Counted from the first letter of the stretch, positions 28,042 to 37,659 are shown. The stretch: 64,000 nt of DNA from Desulfobacter sp. (GCA_028768525.1 CP054837.1:850001-914000); one strand, 5' to 3'. Numbers and translations: made by a program. The notes: generated by a model from the sequence alone, not told the origin.

Positions 28042-29047
28042 ATTCCTGACCTCTTGCAAATTGAGTGACACCTATCTTTTCAAGATAGAGTTTCAAACTC
28101 TCGTAGTATTTTTCCCTATATCCAGCAATCGAAACATCTATTCCAAAATCTTTTCGCTCAGCATTAAATCTTTCAGCCACCTTATCATATATCCTTGGGT
28201 AATAATGAGCCCCGTCCCACGTGTTGTCTGTGTCATATGTAAAATCTGAAGGAACACTAAAATCATAGACTTCATCAAATATCGTGTTAAGTGAGGCAAC
28301 CAGGTTTAGGTAATCATCCAAAATTCCAGCCATATAATACCGCCCGACATGCCATATTGATATTGGGTGTACATACGCAAGGGAAGCGGCCTCGGGAAAA
28401 AGCTCACGCATTTCCTTGAGCAGTTTAACCCTTTTCGGATCCAATTGTTTGGCGCCCTTGTAGATATAATCCGCCGGCGGATTGTACGTATAGGGCTCCG
28501 AGGGAACATAGCCTACAAAATTACTGTCATACACGGTTGACAAAGGACTCAACCCCATAAGGGTCTTAATGGAGAACATCAAAGCATCAAAAGATAAATA
28601 TGAAGATACCAATCCAGGAGGATTCTGATCTTTTAGAATAAACTCTGGGATGGAGGTTTTATTGGGTTTTGCGAAACTAAAATTCACCTCAACAAATATT
28701 TTTTTTGGATTCAACCCTCTTTTCTTTAGATATTTTGCAAACGCTAAAAACTCCTCAATCTGGCCGGCACTAAAGGACAGATTAAAACAATTATAGCCCT
28801 TTATCAGATTTGGATTTAGTACAGTTGTGACAGAACTCCCAAATATGATTGCATCAACCTTATCAAGCTTTGTCAGTAACAAGTTTGTTTTTGCAATACG
28901 TTCATCAAAGCCATAATTGTGATCTCCAATTTTATTTCCACCACAATACCATAGTGGATCAACAGCCCAATTTAGTAAAAATATTGAACTGAGACAAAAA
29001 AACAGGGAAAAAGCCCAAGCATAAAAAAATGATCTTTTTTCTTTCAT
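28007..29047 (-). CDS. Membrane-anchored SGNH-like protein (DltD/AlgX-like)
   Basis: This 346-residue protein has one N-terminal transmembrane helix (about residues 8-28) and a presumably periplasmic domain with a serine motif IIFGSSVTT (Ser71-Ser72) and a C-terminal WDGAHYYP segment (Asp278, His281). That spacing matches the Ser/Asp-His triad of SGNH proteins such as DltD. In Dlt systems DltD works with the MBOAT protein at the outer membrane face to place the acyl group on the polymer. It is the first gene of the presumed module in transcription order. Overall similarity to DltD appears low, so the function rests on motif, topology and neighbours. Confidence 0.72.
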   Translation of the reverse strand: MKEKRSFFYAWAFSLFFCLSSIFLLNWAVDPLWYCGGNKIGDHNYGFDERIAKTNLLLTKLDKVDAIIFGSSVTTVLNPNLIKGYNCFNLSFSAGQIEEFLAFAKYLKKRGLNPKKIFVEVNFSFAKPNKTSIPEFILKDQNPPGLVSSYLSFDALMFSIKTLMGLSPLSTVYDSNFVGYVPSEPYTYNPPADYIYKGAKQLDPKRVKLLKEMRELFPEAASLAYVHPISIWHVGRYYMAGILDDYLNLVASLNTIFDEVYDFSVPSDFTYDTDNTWDGAHYYPRIYDKVAERFNAERKDFGIDVSIAGYREKYYESLKLYLEKIGVTQFARGQEYAENYSYSQNR

Positions 29048-29074
29048 TATAACAAACGACCCGTAATTAGTTTC

Positions 29075-30172
29075 TTAAATAAGTGACCGATAAATTGCTA
29101 TTTGTTCATTATATAGACGTTCAAGTGAAAATTTTTGTTTTAAAATACAAATACTTTTTTGGGCATATTGAGCCCTCAAATATTTATTGCCAAGAAGCTG
29201 GCAGATTTTTTGTGATAGTGCATCGGCACTAAAATCCTTTATCAATAGGCCGGAGACTCCATCTACTACAATATCCTGAATACCGCCAACATTCGTAGCG
29301 ACTACAGGCAATCCTACCTGCATTGCTTCTAAAATGCTGTTAGGTGACCCCTCAGCAATGGAGGTCAATACAAACAGGTCTCCCTGAACTAAAAATTTTT
29401 TAACATTCTCCTGCTGCCCATAGAATTGTATATTTTTCTCCAATCCCTTGGTATGGGATTTTCTTTCCAAATCCATACGCTCTGGCCCATCTCCGATTAC
29501 CCAGCATCTTACATTTGGATATGCTTTAACGACCTTCTCGATAGCATCTATCAGCAGCCCTAAATTCTTTACCGGCCTGCAATTAGCAACACTTATCATT
29601 ACAGGATTTTCATCGTTTTTAAAACCACATTCAAGATCAATATTTTTGACGACCTCATCAAGGTTTACACCATTTCGAATCAGCTTAACTTTTCCGTTTG
29701 AAAAATACTCATTCTCAGTAATGTCCCTAACGGCTGGGGAATTTACTGTAATTATTGTAGAAAAAAAATTTACTATGTACGAAATACCGAGATGACGGAT
29801 TTTTCTCCATTGGCCGAGTTCTCGGCGTGCCGAAATAAATGGGCACCTGAGTTTCCAGACGCCTGGTAAAACAATAAAAGAAGATATTATCCCGTATGCA
29901 TGCACAATCTGAACATTTCTTGCAACTATGGCTTTATAGACTTTCCACAATGCTTTCAATCCAATATGGGAAAGATTCAAGCAGACCACCTCGTATCCTT
30001 GCTTAGCGAATTTATCCGCCAGCCCAGAATCAAACAAGCAAAAGACGATGCCCTCAACATTTTTCTCTAACCCGTTCAAAAGGTATTGCAAATGCCTTTC
30101 AGAGCCTCCCATTCTAGAAAGACTGTGAATCACATAAGCCACTTTGATTCGTTTTTTTTTTGATTTCGTCAT
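29075..30172 (-). CDS. GT4 glycosyltransferase
   Basis: This 365-residue glycosyltransferase starts with KVAYVIHSLSRMGGSERHLQ, the typical GT4 N-terminal glycine-rich acceptor loop. It has VMISVANCRPVKNLGLLIDA at the domain junction and DLFVLTSIAEGSPNSILEA with GLPVVATNVGG at the donor site. It lies one base after the stop of amidotransferase 3, so the two are tightly coupled. It should add one sugar of the repeat unit; specificity is unknown. Confidence 0.88.
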   Translation of the reverse strand: MTKSKKKRIKVAYVIHSLSRMGGSERHLQYLLNGLEKNVEGIVFCLFDSGLADKFAKQGYEVVCLNLSHIGLKALWKVYKAIVARNVQIVHAYGIISSFIVLPGVWKLRCPFISARRELGQWRKIRHLGISYIVNFFSTIITVNSPAVRDITENEYFSNGKVKLIRNGVNLDEVVKNIDLECGFKNDENPVMISVANCRPVKNLGLLIDAIEKVVKAYPNVRCWVIGDGPERMDLERKSHTKGLEKNIQFYGQQENVKKFLVQGDLFVLTSIAEGSPNSILEAMQVGLPVVATNVGGIQDIVVDGVSGLLIKDFSADALSQKICQLLGNKYLRAQYAQKSICILKQKFSLERLYNEQIAIYRSLI

Positions 30173-30173
30173 T

Positions 30174-32066
30174 TTAAACAGAAGATTGTTTTAGATTATT
30201 TTCACACCATAATTGGAGATTTAACAGAAGCCATATTCGTGTGGCCTCTTTTTCAGGAAATCTACAAAACGCATCTAAATGCCCTTGTACCGCTTTCGGG
30301 TTAAGGATACCGTATGTTTCCACACTTCTCTTAGAAAGAAGATCTGAAACCATCTCAAAAAGGTTATCAGCAAGCCACTTTGTCAAAGGGATTGAAAAGC
30401 CTTTCTTGGGACGATCATAAAGATTTTGCGGCAGGTATCGACTCAATGCTTTTTTTACAAGTAACTTACCCTGGTCACCAGGACGATTGGCCTTTAACGG
30501 TAGATTTGCAGCGAACTCGACAAGCCTCCGGTCAAGCATGGGAACCCTTACCTCAAGCCCTTCTGCCATTGAAGCCCGGTCCACCTTGACCAAAAAATCC
30601 CCAGGCAACCATGAAAGCAGACCTAATTTGAAGATATTATGGTACATCTCGTCTCGACTTCCAGGTTTGTCATTGAAAATCCCATCCACAAGGCCAGAAT
30701 AACTTCCCACTGATGTGCCGATCAAGTTTTTACGCATCACTGGACTAAAAAGGCAATTGTATTTTACTGCTTCAGAAAACTTTCTTTCCAATACGCCTTC
30801 AATGATAGTGTTCTCATACCTCTTTCGAAAAATGGTTTTAAAAAAGAGCTTCCTGATACCAAGGGGCGCTCTGAATATATTAGCCAGCCGATCGAACTGT
30901 TTATACCATTGATATCCATGAAACAATTCATCTCCCCCATCTCCGGAAAGACATACTTTTAGGTGGGCTCCTGCATACCTTGTCAAAACAATGGATGGTA
31001 TTGCCGAGGCATCTCCGAATGGCTCATCATACACCGAATAAAGGCTTTGAACCAAATCAACCATGTCATTCCCTTCGACATAATGTTCATGGTGGCTGGT
31101 TCCGAGTTGTTTTGCAATCTTTCTAGCAAAAACAGCTTCGTTAAATTCCGGCTCAGAAAAACCAATAGTAAAAGTTTTCAGCTCTGGTCCGTAATGCTTC
31201 CTTGCCACAGCTGCTACTAATGAAGAGTCAAGCCCTCCGCTTAGAAAACAACCAACGGATACGTCTGACACCAATTGCTCTTTTACCACTTTGTTAAATA
31301 ATTCATCAAACCTTTCAGCGGCATCGGCTTCGTTGAAAGCTATGTCCCGCTGATCTTGAGAGAAGGGTACGTTCCAGTGCTTTTCCTTTATGGACCGTCC
31401 CGTTTCCGTTGACACGACCAGGGTATGCCCTGGCTCAAGCTTGTGAACATTTGATACAATAGAATGAGGTGCCGGAATATATCTAAGGGACAAATAATCT
31501 GCCAGTGCTGCCGAATTAATTTTCCGTTCAACCATTGGAAGGCTAAGAAGTGCCTTCAACTCGGAAGAGAAGGCAAAGGAATTATTTCCCTCAAAATAGT
31601 AAAGGGGTTTTATACCAATTGAATCCCTGCTAACGACAATTTGTGAACGCCTTTTATCCCATATGGCAAAGGCAAACATACCGTCAAGGTATTTGGCGGC
31701 ATGAATCCCCCATTCCTTATAAGCCGCCATAACGACCTCGGTGTCCCCTTCAGAATTGAACAGATATCCTTTGGCTTTTAATAATTGGCGTATCTCTTTG
31801 AAATTATAGACCTCTCCATTATAGACAAGCACCAAGTCGTTACTGCGGTCGATAAAAGGCTGATTTGACTTAGACGAAAGGTCCAAGATGGAAAGACGTT
31901 CGTGCCCGAATGCAACATTCACCTTGGCCGACTGATCTGATTCGGGATGAAAGAAAAACCCTTCTGCATCCGGCCCCCGATGAGACAATAATAGCCCCAT
32001 TCGAGCCATCCAGGCCTTTTCAATTCCTTGACCGTCAAACCTCGCGAGTCCAAAAACCCCACACAT
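30174..32066 (-). CDS. Asparagine synthetase-like amidotransferase 3 (AsnB family)
   Basis: This 630-residue protein has a class II glutaminase domain (MCGVFGLARF, Cys2; SHRGPDAEG; VYNGEVYNFKE) and a synthetase domain with PP-loop FLSGGLDSSLV and a conserved CLSGDGGDELF segment. It is the third AsnB-type protein in the cluster. Its gene ends one base before a glycosyltransferase gene, which suggests it acts on a glycan substrate and not on free aspartate. The acceptor carboxyl group is unknown. Confidence 0.9.
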   Translation of the reverse strand: MCGVFGLARFDGQGIEKAWMARMGLLLSHRGPDAEGFFFHPESDQSAKVNVAFGHERLSILDLSSKSNQPFIDRSNDLVLVYNGEVYNFKEIRQLLKAKGYLFNSEGDTEVVMAAYKEWGIHAAKYLDGMFAFAIWDKRRSQIVVSRDSIGIKPLYYFEGNNSFAFSSELKALLSLPMVERKINSAALADYLSLRYIPAPHSIVSNVHKLEPGHTLVVSTETGRSIKEKHWNVPFSQDQRDIAFNEADAAERFDELFNKVVKEQLVSDVSVGCFLSGGLDSSLVAAVARKHYGPELKTFTIGFSEPEFNEAVFARKIAKQLGTSHHEHYVEGNDMVDLVQSLYSVYDEPFGDASAIPSIVLTRYAGAHLKVCLSGDGGDELFHGYQWYKQFDRLANIFRAPLGIRKLFFKTIFRKRYENTIIEGVLERKFSEAVKYNCLFSPVMRKNLIGTSVGSYSGLVDGIFNDKPGSRDEMYHNIFKLGLLSWLPGDFLVKVDRASMAEGLEVRVPMLDRRLVEFAANLPLKANRPGDQGKLLVKKALSRYLPQNLYDRPKKGFSIPLTKWLADNLFEMVSDLLSKRSVETYGILNPKAVQGHLDAFCRFPEKEATRIWLLLNLQLWCENNLKQSSV

Positions 32067-32109
32067 GACTACTAAAACCGCCCCATATATTGAACACCCA
32101 TGTAATACC

Positions 32110-32826
32110 CTATTTTCTGTCTATCATACTTGCTTTTCGCCAGACTCGATAATTTAAAATCCCCCACCATGCAAACGTCAGTATAGCCGTAAACACGATC
32201 ATTAGAACCAGCTGTTTCAACACTAATCCTACAATTACATACAAGGCCAGGTTGTGGGTATGAGGTGCAATCTGCATTTTTATTTGAGACATTATAGTTT
32301 GGTATTTTTTGGCACCCTTCCCTTCAACATTAGCTACAGATTCAGGCGGTACATTTGGCCCTTCAAGAAGACCTCTCAATTGAACGAATTTTTCGTATAA
32401 ATGGGCATCCCCGCACATTAGAACGCGCACCCAGGCCATCAAAAGAACAACAAGTGGAAACAAAACCCAGAAACTATTCTCATATTCCAATCCCAGTCGG
32501 AAACCAACTGCAACATAAAGAATTACAAACCCTATTCGGTCTATCTGATTGTCCAGCCAAGTCCCCCAAAGGGACAAATCATTTTTCATTCTGGCAAGCG
32601 TACCATCGGCTGCATCCAATACTGAAAACAAGAAAATCATAAACGAAGCCAACAAATCATAACGATACTCATTAAATTGGATTAGCGAGCCGGCTATGAT
32701 TATCCATAAAAGGCGGGATGCGGTAAGGTGATTTGGGCGTATCGGGGTTTTTATCAAAACGAGACATAGATAATAACTAACACGACGATAAAATGCCTTT
32801 ATCCATTGACCATGTTTTTTTTCCAT
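32110..32826 (-). CDS. CDP-alcohol phosphatidyltransferase family membrane protein
   Basis: This 238-residue polytopic membrane protein has the full family motif DG-x2-AR-x8-G-x3-D-x3-D, seen as DGTLAR then G-TWL-D-NQI-D (around residues 71-94). These enzymes move a phospho-alcohol from a CDP-alcohol to an acceptor, or phosphatidate to an alcohol, using two metal ions. Within a glycan cluster that also encodes a nucleotidyltransferase and an AraM-like dehydrogenase, it may attach an alditol phosphate to a lipid-linked glycan. The start lies 3 bp after the Wzx stop. The substrate is unknown. Confidence 0.88.
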   Translation of the reverse strand: MEKKHGQWIKAFYRRVSYYLCLVLIKTPIRPNHLTASRLLWIIIAGSLIQFNEYRYDLLASFMIFLFSVLDAADGTLARMKNDLSLWGTWLDNQIDRIGFVILYVAVGFRLGLEYENSFWVLFPLVVLLMAWVRVLMCGDAHLYEKFVQLRGLLEGPNVPPESVANVEGKGAKKYQTIMSQIKMQIAPHTHNLALYVIVGLVLKQLVLMIVFTAILTFAWWGILNYRVWRKASMIDRK

Positions 32827-32829
32827 AAC

Positions 32830-34185
32830 TTATTTCCTGATTATATTTCGTTGAACCGTCTGCCTCAATTTAAAGAATAAAGCCTTCATGTTATTTCCGA
32901 TCAGTAAAATGGTCTCCTGTTTAATGATAAACAATTGATACGGCGATAGTTCAAAATAATATTTTAATAACAATGTGGCCATTACCGCCATAGCAAAATT
33001 AGATGTAGAATAAGCCAGAGCCACCCCTGACACACCCTGAGAATGAATAAAAACCAATATTAATAGTAAATTTATCACGAACCCAATTGACCGAATGAAT
33101 GTCTTGATCAATGGTCTGCCCGTATGTGTAAAGGTTACATTACAGATACGAATATAGGACAGAAACATTGCTCCGGGTAAAAGCACCCAAGTCAAAGGTA
33201 TAACAGAAGCAAAGGCTTCACCATACATTAAATTTACAAACGGCGTAACAAGAGTGGCACAAGCAGAACCAGTTATGATCATATAGATGGTAGTACTGCT
33301 GATTAGTAGTGGTAAGAAGTTTTTTACTTCGCCTTCAGTGCTCATAGATACTTTTGGCATAAAAGAGATTGTAATCTTTCTGATTAGCATGGCGGAATAA
33401 TTGGCAAAATTCTCGGCAAGCGCATAACAACCGACGACATCAACTGAAAAAAATGAAGTTAAAATGAGCTTCACAACACTTTGGTTGGCTTTTTGAATAA
33501 CGGCGCCCATATACCCTTTACCACCAAATGAAAAAAGGCTTCTGCATATTTCCCAGTTCGGCAACAGTGCTCTGATACTCAGCCCCCCTTCTATAGATTT
33601 TAATAAAAAACCAATGCATGAAGCCGTTGAAAGCATATGGGTCGCGATAGTCAAACAAACCATAGAAAGAATATTCCCGTCAAAGCAATATAACAATATA
33701 ATGATTAGAATAAAACGAACCGATGCTGGAAAAATTTCAGATAGAATACCATATGCACTCATTCGGTAGGTTCCCTGAACAAGAGACAGCAAATTATTTT
33801 GCATTAAAATAAATGGCACGGACAGTAAGGAAATGCAAAGCAAGGATTGATCGACCTTATCATTCAAAACAAATGCCGAAAAAAAATCAATAAACAAGAC
33901 AGAACCCGAGTAGTAAAGCATTCCGATTGTAAAGCCGAACAGTGCCCCGACGCCTAAAAGAGGCGTCATAGGTATCTTTTTCTTGTTTAGGTGGAAAATT
34001 AATGATGGGCCTAAGCCAAAGGAGCCCAAAGATGAGAACAAATTCGGTAAAATAAAAAGTATGACATAGGCCCCGTATTGATTGGGCCCTAATATGCGTA
34101 CGGCAAGTATGCTGTTCAAGAGACTAATGGCGCTGGCTACCAGGGAAAGCGAAAAAAATTGTGCTGTCTTTTTAAAAAAACTCAT
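32830..34185 (-). CDS. Wzx-type oligosaccharide flippase
   Basis: This 451-residue protein is predicted to span the membrane about 12-14 times and starts with the flippase pattern KTAQFFSLSLVASAISLL followed by VRILGPNQYGAYVI, typical of the polysaccharide exporter (MOP/MATE) superfamily. It would move the finished undecaprenyl-pyrophosphate-linked repeat unit to the periplasmic face. With Wzy and Wzz it marks the cluster as Wzx/Wzy-dependent rather than ABC-dependent. Confidence 0.88.
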   Translation of the reverse strand: MSFFKKTAQFFSLSLVASAISLLNSILAVRILGPNQYGAYVILFILPNLFSSLGSFGLGPSLIFHLNKKKIPMTPLLGVGALFGFTIGMLYYSGSVLFIDFFSAFVLNDKVDQSLLCISLLSVPFILMQNNLLSLVQGTYRMSAYGILSEIFPASVRFILIIILLYCFDGNILSMVCLTIATHMLSTASCIGFLLKSIEGGLSIRALLPNWEICRSLFSFGGKGYMGAVIQKANQSVVKLILTSFFSVDVVGCYALAENFANYSAMLIRKITISFMPKVSMSTEGEVKNFLPLLISSTTIYMIITGSACATLVTPFVNLMYGEAFASVIPLTWVLLPGAMFLSYIRICNVTFTHTGRPLIKTFIRSIGFVINLLLILVFIHSQGVSGVALAYSTSNFAMAVMATLLLKYYFELSPYQLFIIKQETILLIGNNMKALFFKLRQTVQRNIIRK

Positions 34186-34219
34186 TGGTCATTAAAAAAT
34201 GAGAAAAAGCACTAAGCGT

Positions 34220-35518
34220 CTATGTTTCACCAAACGTATGTCCTCTTGACGCATCTTGATCACCTATCGAGGCCAGCTTGTTAGCAATAGCAGTCAACAT
34301 CATTATAATCCCAAAAACAGATAACCGCTTTTCCAAATGCGGGACTAAAGGGCAAACTAAAGCAAAACTAATCACCATGTATTGACACCCGCTCCCAACC
34401 CCTCTAATGGACTGATTTTTACCCACCTTTTTTACCATTCTGGCTTTCCGGTAGGTAATAATAAAAAAAATTAAAAAGAACAAAAGACCGATTATACCGA
34501 TTTCAATTATTTGATTTATAAAAATATTATGAGTATTAAAATCCGCCAAACTGGAAAATCCTTTATTTAAAAAGAGAGGCTTATCCAATTCGGTCGCATG
34601 AAATCCTCGCCCCAAAAATCCATCCCGAAATGAAATTAAAAGGCCTTCAGCTATCAATTGTGATCTTCCAGAAAATAGCGAAACTTTCCCCATATTTATA
34701 AATTCATATATTCTATCGCCCAAATTAACAGAATATTCAGAATTTAGCACAAACCCGACTGTTAAGGTTCCCGCGAGACTTAGGAACGTTTTCTTTTTAC
34801 CTAATTTACTAAATAATACAAATAAAAATAATAGGACAGTTAAAATAATGCCGGCTCTTGAATAGCAGATATAACTAATACCCATTGTGAGAGTAAGCAA
34901 TAAAACTGAAATAAGAAAAAATCTTTTTTGGGCTTTCACATATCCTATCCAAAAGCTGACAAATACAAATATGAATAGTGGATTTTCACTCGTTCCCCCA
35001 ATCCAATTCCATACGTATCCTCTATCTACCCAATCCTTTGCAAAAGAGTATGATTCCATTATGGAATTTCCAGAAAGAATTCTAAGAGTCATACCATACC
35101 AAGCAGTGTATGCTGCGAACAAAATCGTAAAAGCAAAAAACAGCTTTAAAACCACCGGAGTAATACTAAAATCATCATTGCAGTTAAAATTTCGATACGT
35201 AATGACATAAACAATAGCCGAGAGAGATGTGGTTATATATATATGTATTAAAAATAAGGCATCTTCAGAGAACATTATTTTTTGTAATTCGACACATGTA
35301 AAGAAACCACAGATAAGAATGAATAAAAGGTAAACAACTCCGGAATTATCAATCCATTTATTAATCGGTTCTTTCCTAAAAATATAAATCGTAGAGCCTA
35401 ACAGCATAAGAATTGTAAATTCGATGATTCTCTGGCTCGAATCTGAAAAATATGGCAAAGGTAAAAAAAATATAAAAGATAAAAGGAGAATTGCAAAACT
35501 CTCAAAATGAGCTTTCAT
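34220..35518 (-). CDS. Wzy-type O-antigen polymerase/ligase family protein
   Basis: This protein of about 432 residues is very hydrophobic, with about 10-12 membrane segments and a large periplasmic loop holding the GRSQLIAEGLLISFRDGFLG and FNTHNIFINQIIEIG segments that mark the O-antigen ligase/polymerase fold. It is most simply the polymerase that joins repeat units; a ligase role is possible because the two look alike. I chose the ATG at 35518, which has AAGG upstream; a TTG eight codons earlier is an alternative. It sits between Wzx and a propeller-like protein. Confidence 0.82.
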   Translation of the reverse strand: MKAHFESFAILLLSFIFFLPLPYFSDSSQRIIEFTILMLLGSTIYIFRKEPINKWIDNSGVVYLLFILICGFFTCVELQKIMFSEDALFLIHIYITTSLSAIVYVITYRNFNCNDDFSITPVVLKLFFAFTILFAAYTAWYGMTLRILSGNSIMESYSFAKDWVDRGYVWNWIGGTSENPLFIFVFVSFWIGYVKAQKRFFLISVLLLTLTMGISYICYSRAGIILTVLLFLFVLFSKLGKKKTFLSLAGTLTVGFVLNSEYSVNLGDRIYEFINMGKVSLFSGRSQLIAEGLLISFRDGFLGRGFHATELDKPLFLNKGFSSLADFNTHNIFINQIIEIGIIGLLFFLIFFIITYRKARMVKKVGKNQSIRGVGSGCQYMVISFALVCPLVPHLEKRLSVFGIIMMLTAIANKLASIGDQDASRGHTFGET

Positions 35519-35564
35519 TTTTGCCTTATCAGAGGCCTCCAAGGTTTTGCTTTCCTTAATAACA

Positions 35565-36518
35565 TTAAAGGTTTCTTGATATCTGGTTACTTACCCCATA
35601 ATCAGTATCTATAAATCGAATATCAAACATTGGGCCGATACCTTCGAATTCCCAGTGACACCTGAGATTAAAATCAAGATCAAGCAAATACAAAAAAGCA
35701 TTCTTACCGATTCTCTCGCCTTTGGAACCATACATAGAACCGCCAAGTAGAATAAATTCATGATTCATGGCAAGGCCTCGAGTAAAATGCTGCGCTGTAA
35801 AAACTATTTCTCTATTATTGATCAGCTGGCCTGGCATTGAATCGCAATGGAGAAACAAATCACCGTATATAATTGTATTGTGAGCACAAACTCCAATGTC
35901 TGAAACGGTTTCAACCACGTCAAGAGAACGCTTATCCAGTATCAGTAAGCTACTTTTTTTGTTACTATATTGGGTATAATTGTGAGCCACGACATATACT
36001 TTATCTCCAGTTGAAAAAACAGAGTTTAGGTGTCCATAGTTTGGAGACTGTTTTCCATTTTTCAACCTACCTAAAGGATAAATGTGTTTTTTGGGCTTTC
36101 CTTTATCATCAAAGATTCTGATACAATTGTTAGATGGATCTGTTAGCCATAAGTCTCCATCAATGAAATCGATTTGATGGATATTCCTTGGCAAATTTTG
36201 TCGGAAGATTTTCACTTCCGGAATTTTAATTCCATTTAATTTCAGTTGAAGTACCCGTCCTGAGTACTTCAACTTCTGGTAGATGTAGATTTGCTTGTCA
36301 TTGCCTTTTGTAATCCCGAAAAACTCTCCGGCTAACAATTGCGTGACTGCGCTTTGACCGCATAAATACAATCCCGTACCAGTTGAAAATAAAGCCTCAG
36401 GGAATTGACTATATGATTGATTATGGCAAAAAAACTTAACCGCCGAAACCTTTGAAAAATCACGGCGGCTCTGATACATTTCAATGTATTTTTTAAGAAT
36501 TACTTTTGGATTTCTCAT
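35565..36518 (-). CDS. Predicted beta-propeller protein of unknown function
   Basis: This 317-residue protein shows repeated short beta-rich units of about 45-50 residues, with recurring patterns such as IDFIDGDLWLTD, VFSTGDKVYVVAH and IIYGDLFLHCDS, which suggest a beta-propeller. No signal peptide is seen. I do not recognise a precise family; it is unlike the glycosyltransferases around it. Its ATG follows the upstream methyltransferase stop with no gap (TAGATG), so the two are probably translated together. A scaffold, sugar-binding or glycoside-modifying role is possible but unsupported. Confidence 0.6.
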   Translation of the reverse strand: MRNPKVILKKYIEMYQSRRDFSKVSAVKFFCHNQSYSQFPEALFSTGTGLYLCGQSAVTQLLAGEFFGITKGNDKQIYIYQKLKYSGRVLQLKLNGIKIPEVKIFRQNLPRNIHQIDFIDGDLWLTDPSNNCIRIFDDKGKPKKHIYPLGRLKNGKQSPNYGHLNSVFSTGDKVYVVAHNYTQYSNKKSSLLILDKRSLDVVETVSDIGVCAHNTIIYGDLFLHCDSMPGQLINNREIVFTAQHFTRGLAMNHEFILLGGSMYGSKGERIGKNAFLYLLDLDFNLRCHWEFEGIGPMFDIRFIDTDYGVSNQISRNL

Positions 36519-37532
36519 CTATTGAAGTTTCCATAAACTCCGAATCCAGTTACCCTGTTTTCGTCCCGATGGATTATAGTATTTAAAGTTCGGATTATTT
36601 GCAACCAATTGAAATATTACAGAAAGATATATAAAACCAGACAAACACTTCAGAACCGCGGCAGAAAAGTTGCGCCATATTCCTTTACTTTTCCTATGAA
36701 AATCAATTAAATCTTGATGCAGGCCTTTAACCCAACTATTATTTTGCCGATCTGAGGAGTTCCTCTGAATGGTTTCCGTATCTTCCCCTACGGTTAGAAG
36801 ACGTTGACTTTTGAAAGCGTATTGCTCCATGAACCGATTAATATTAGTCGGGTTGAAAAAATGAACATGGGAATCCGTTTTATATTGAAAAACGATTCGG
36901 TTATGAATCTTCACCTTATTTTCATTGGGAATCTCTATAAAAAGGAACCCATTTTTTGATATAATCTGTTTCAAGCCCTGAATAAAAACAGGCAATTCCA
37001 ATATATGTTCTAGAACATGCGACAATAAAATGATATCATATCGCTTCTCTGCGACTTTCTTTAGGTCAAATGGAGATACAATGAGGCTCAAGTCAAATTT
37101 CTGCATAGCAAAATCTGCCAACTCTTGACGTGGTTCAAATCCGTTTACCCTTGCGCCTTTTATAGCAAAGTTATTTAACAGACAACCAATTCCGGCACCA
37201 ATTTCCAGAACTCTCAACCCACTCATTGGTCTATCCAAATATTTCTTAATGAATCTAAATTGACTCCGTGCTCTTAGTTTTTGAGATTGACGATAATAAA
37301 ATGAAACTTTACGTTCCTGTTCTCTATAAAACTTTCTGTAGTGCTGTTCAACATCGAACTCGGATGGCAATGGGGATGTTGTCATAAATTTACATTTTGG
37401 ACACAGAATTATATATGAACCTGAAAATTCTTGATGCTCACCAATTAATTCCCATGAGGTCCCTCCACAAACAAGGCAAACCTCTTTGATTTCATGACTG
37501 TCAATGCCAATTTGTTGTTTTCCCAATATCAT
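36519..37532 (-). CDS. SAM-dependent methyltransferase with N-terminal zinc-binding segment
   Basis: This protein of about 337 residues has an N-terminal CLVCGG and CPKC pair (a likely zinc site), then a class I methyltransferase core with LRVLEIGAGIGCLLNNF, YDIILLSHVLEHI and NGFLFIEIPN. Such proteins are common in O-antigen clusters and often act on deoxysugars. I chose the ATG at 37532, with AGGA just upstream; the ATG at 37553 is an alternative without a clear ribosome-binding site. The stop abuts the propeller gene start. The methyl acceptor is not known. Confidence 0.8.
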   Translation of the reverse strand: MILGKQQIGIDSHEIKEVCLVCGGTSWELIGEHQEFSGSYIILCPKCKFMTTSPLPSEFDVEQHYRKFYREQERKVSFYYRQSQKLRARSQFRFIKKYLDRPMSGLRVLEIGAGIGCLLNNFAIKGARVNGFEPRQELADFAMQKFDLSLIVSPFDLKKVAEKRYDIILLSHVLEHILELPVFIQGLKQIISKNGFLFIEIPNENKVKIHNRIVFQYKTDSHVHFFNPTNINRFMEQYAFKSQRLLTVGEDTETIQRNSSDRQNNSWVKGLHQDLIDFHRKSKGIWRNFSAAVLKCLSGFIYLSVIFQLVANNPNFKYYNPSGRKQGNWIRSLWKLQ

Positions 37533-37659
37533 ATTTTCCTGAAAAATTGGCATAAGATGCCATTCAGCTTAATGCCCTATGGATTTATTCCCGCAATTCC
37601 CAATATGCATTTCAGTTATTCAACAGTTGAAACAATACATAACGCTGCTGATTTATTTT

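Noticed and set aside
23770..29047. Alginate-type O-acetylation (AlgI/AlgJ/AlgX) as the main reading of the MBOAT and SGNH genes
   Set aside because: It would leave the adjacent adenylation enzyme and carrier protein unexplained; kept only as an alternative because the MBOAT length is AlgI-like.
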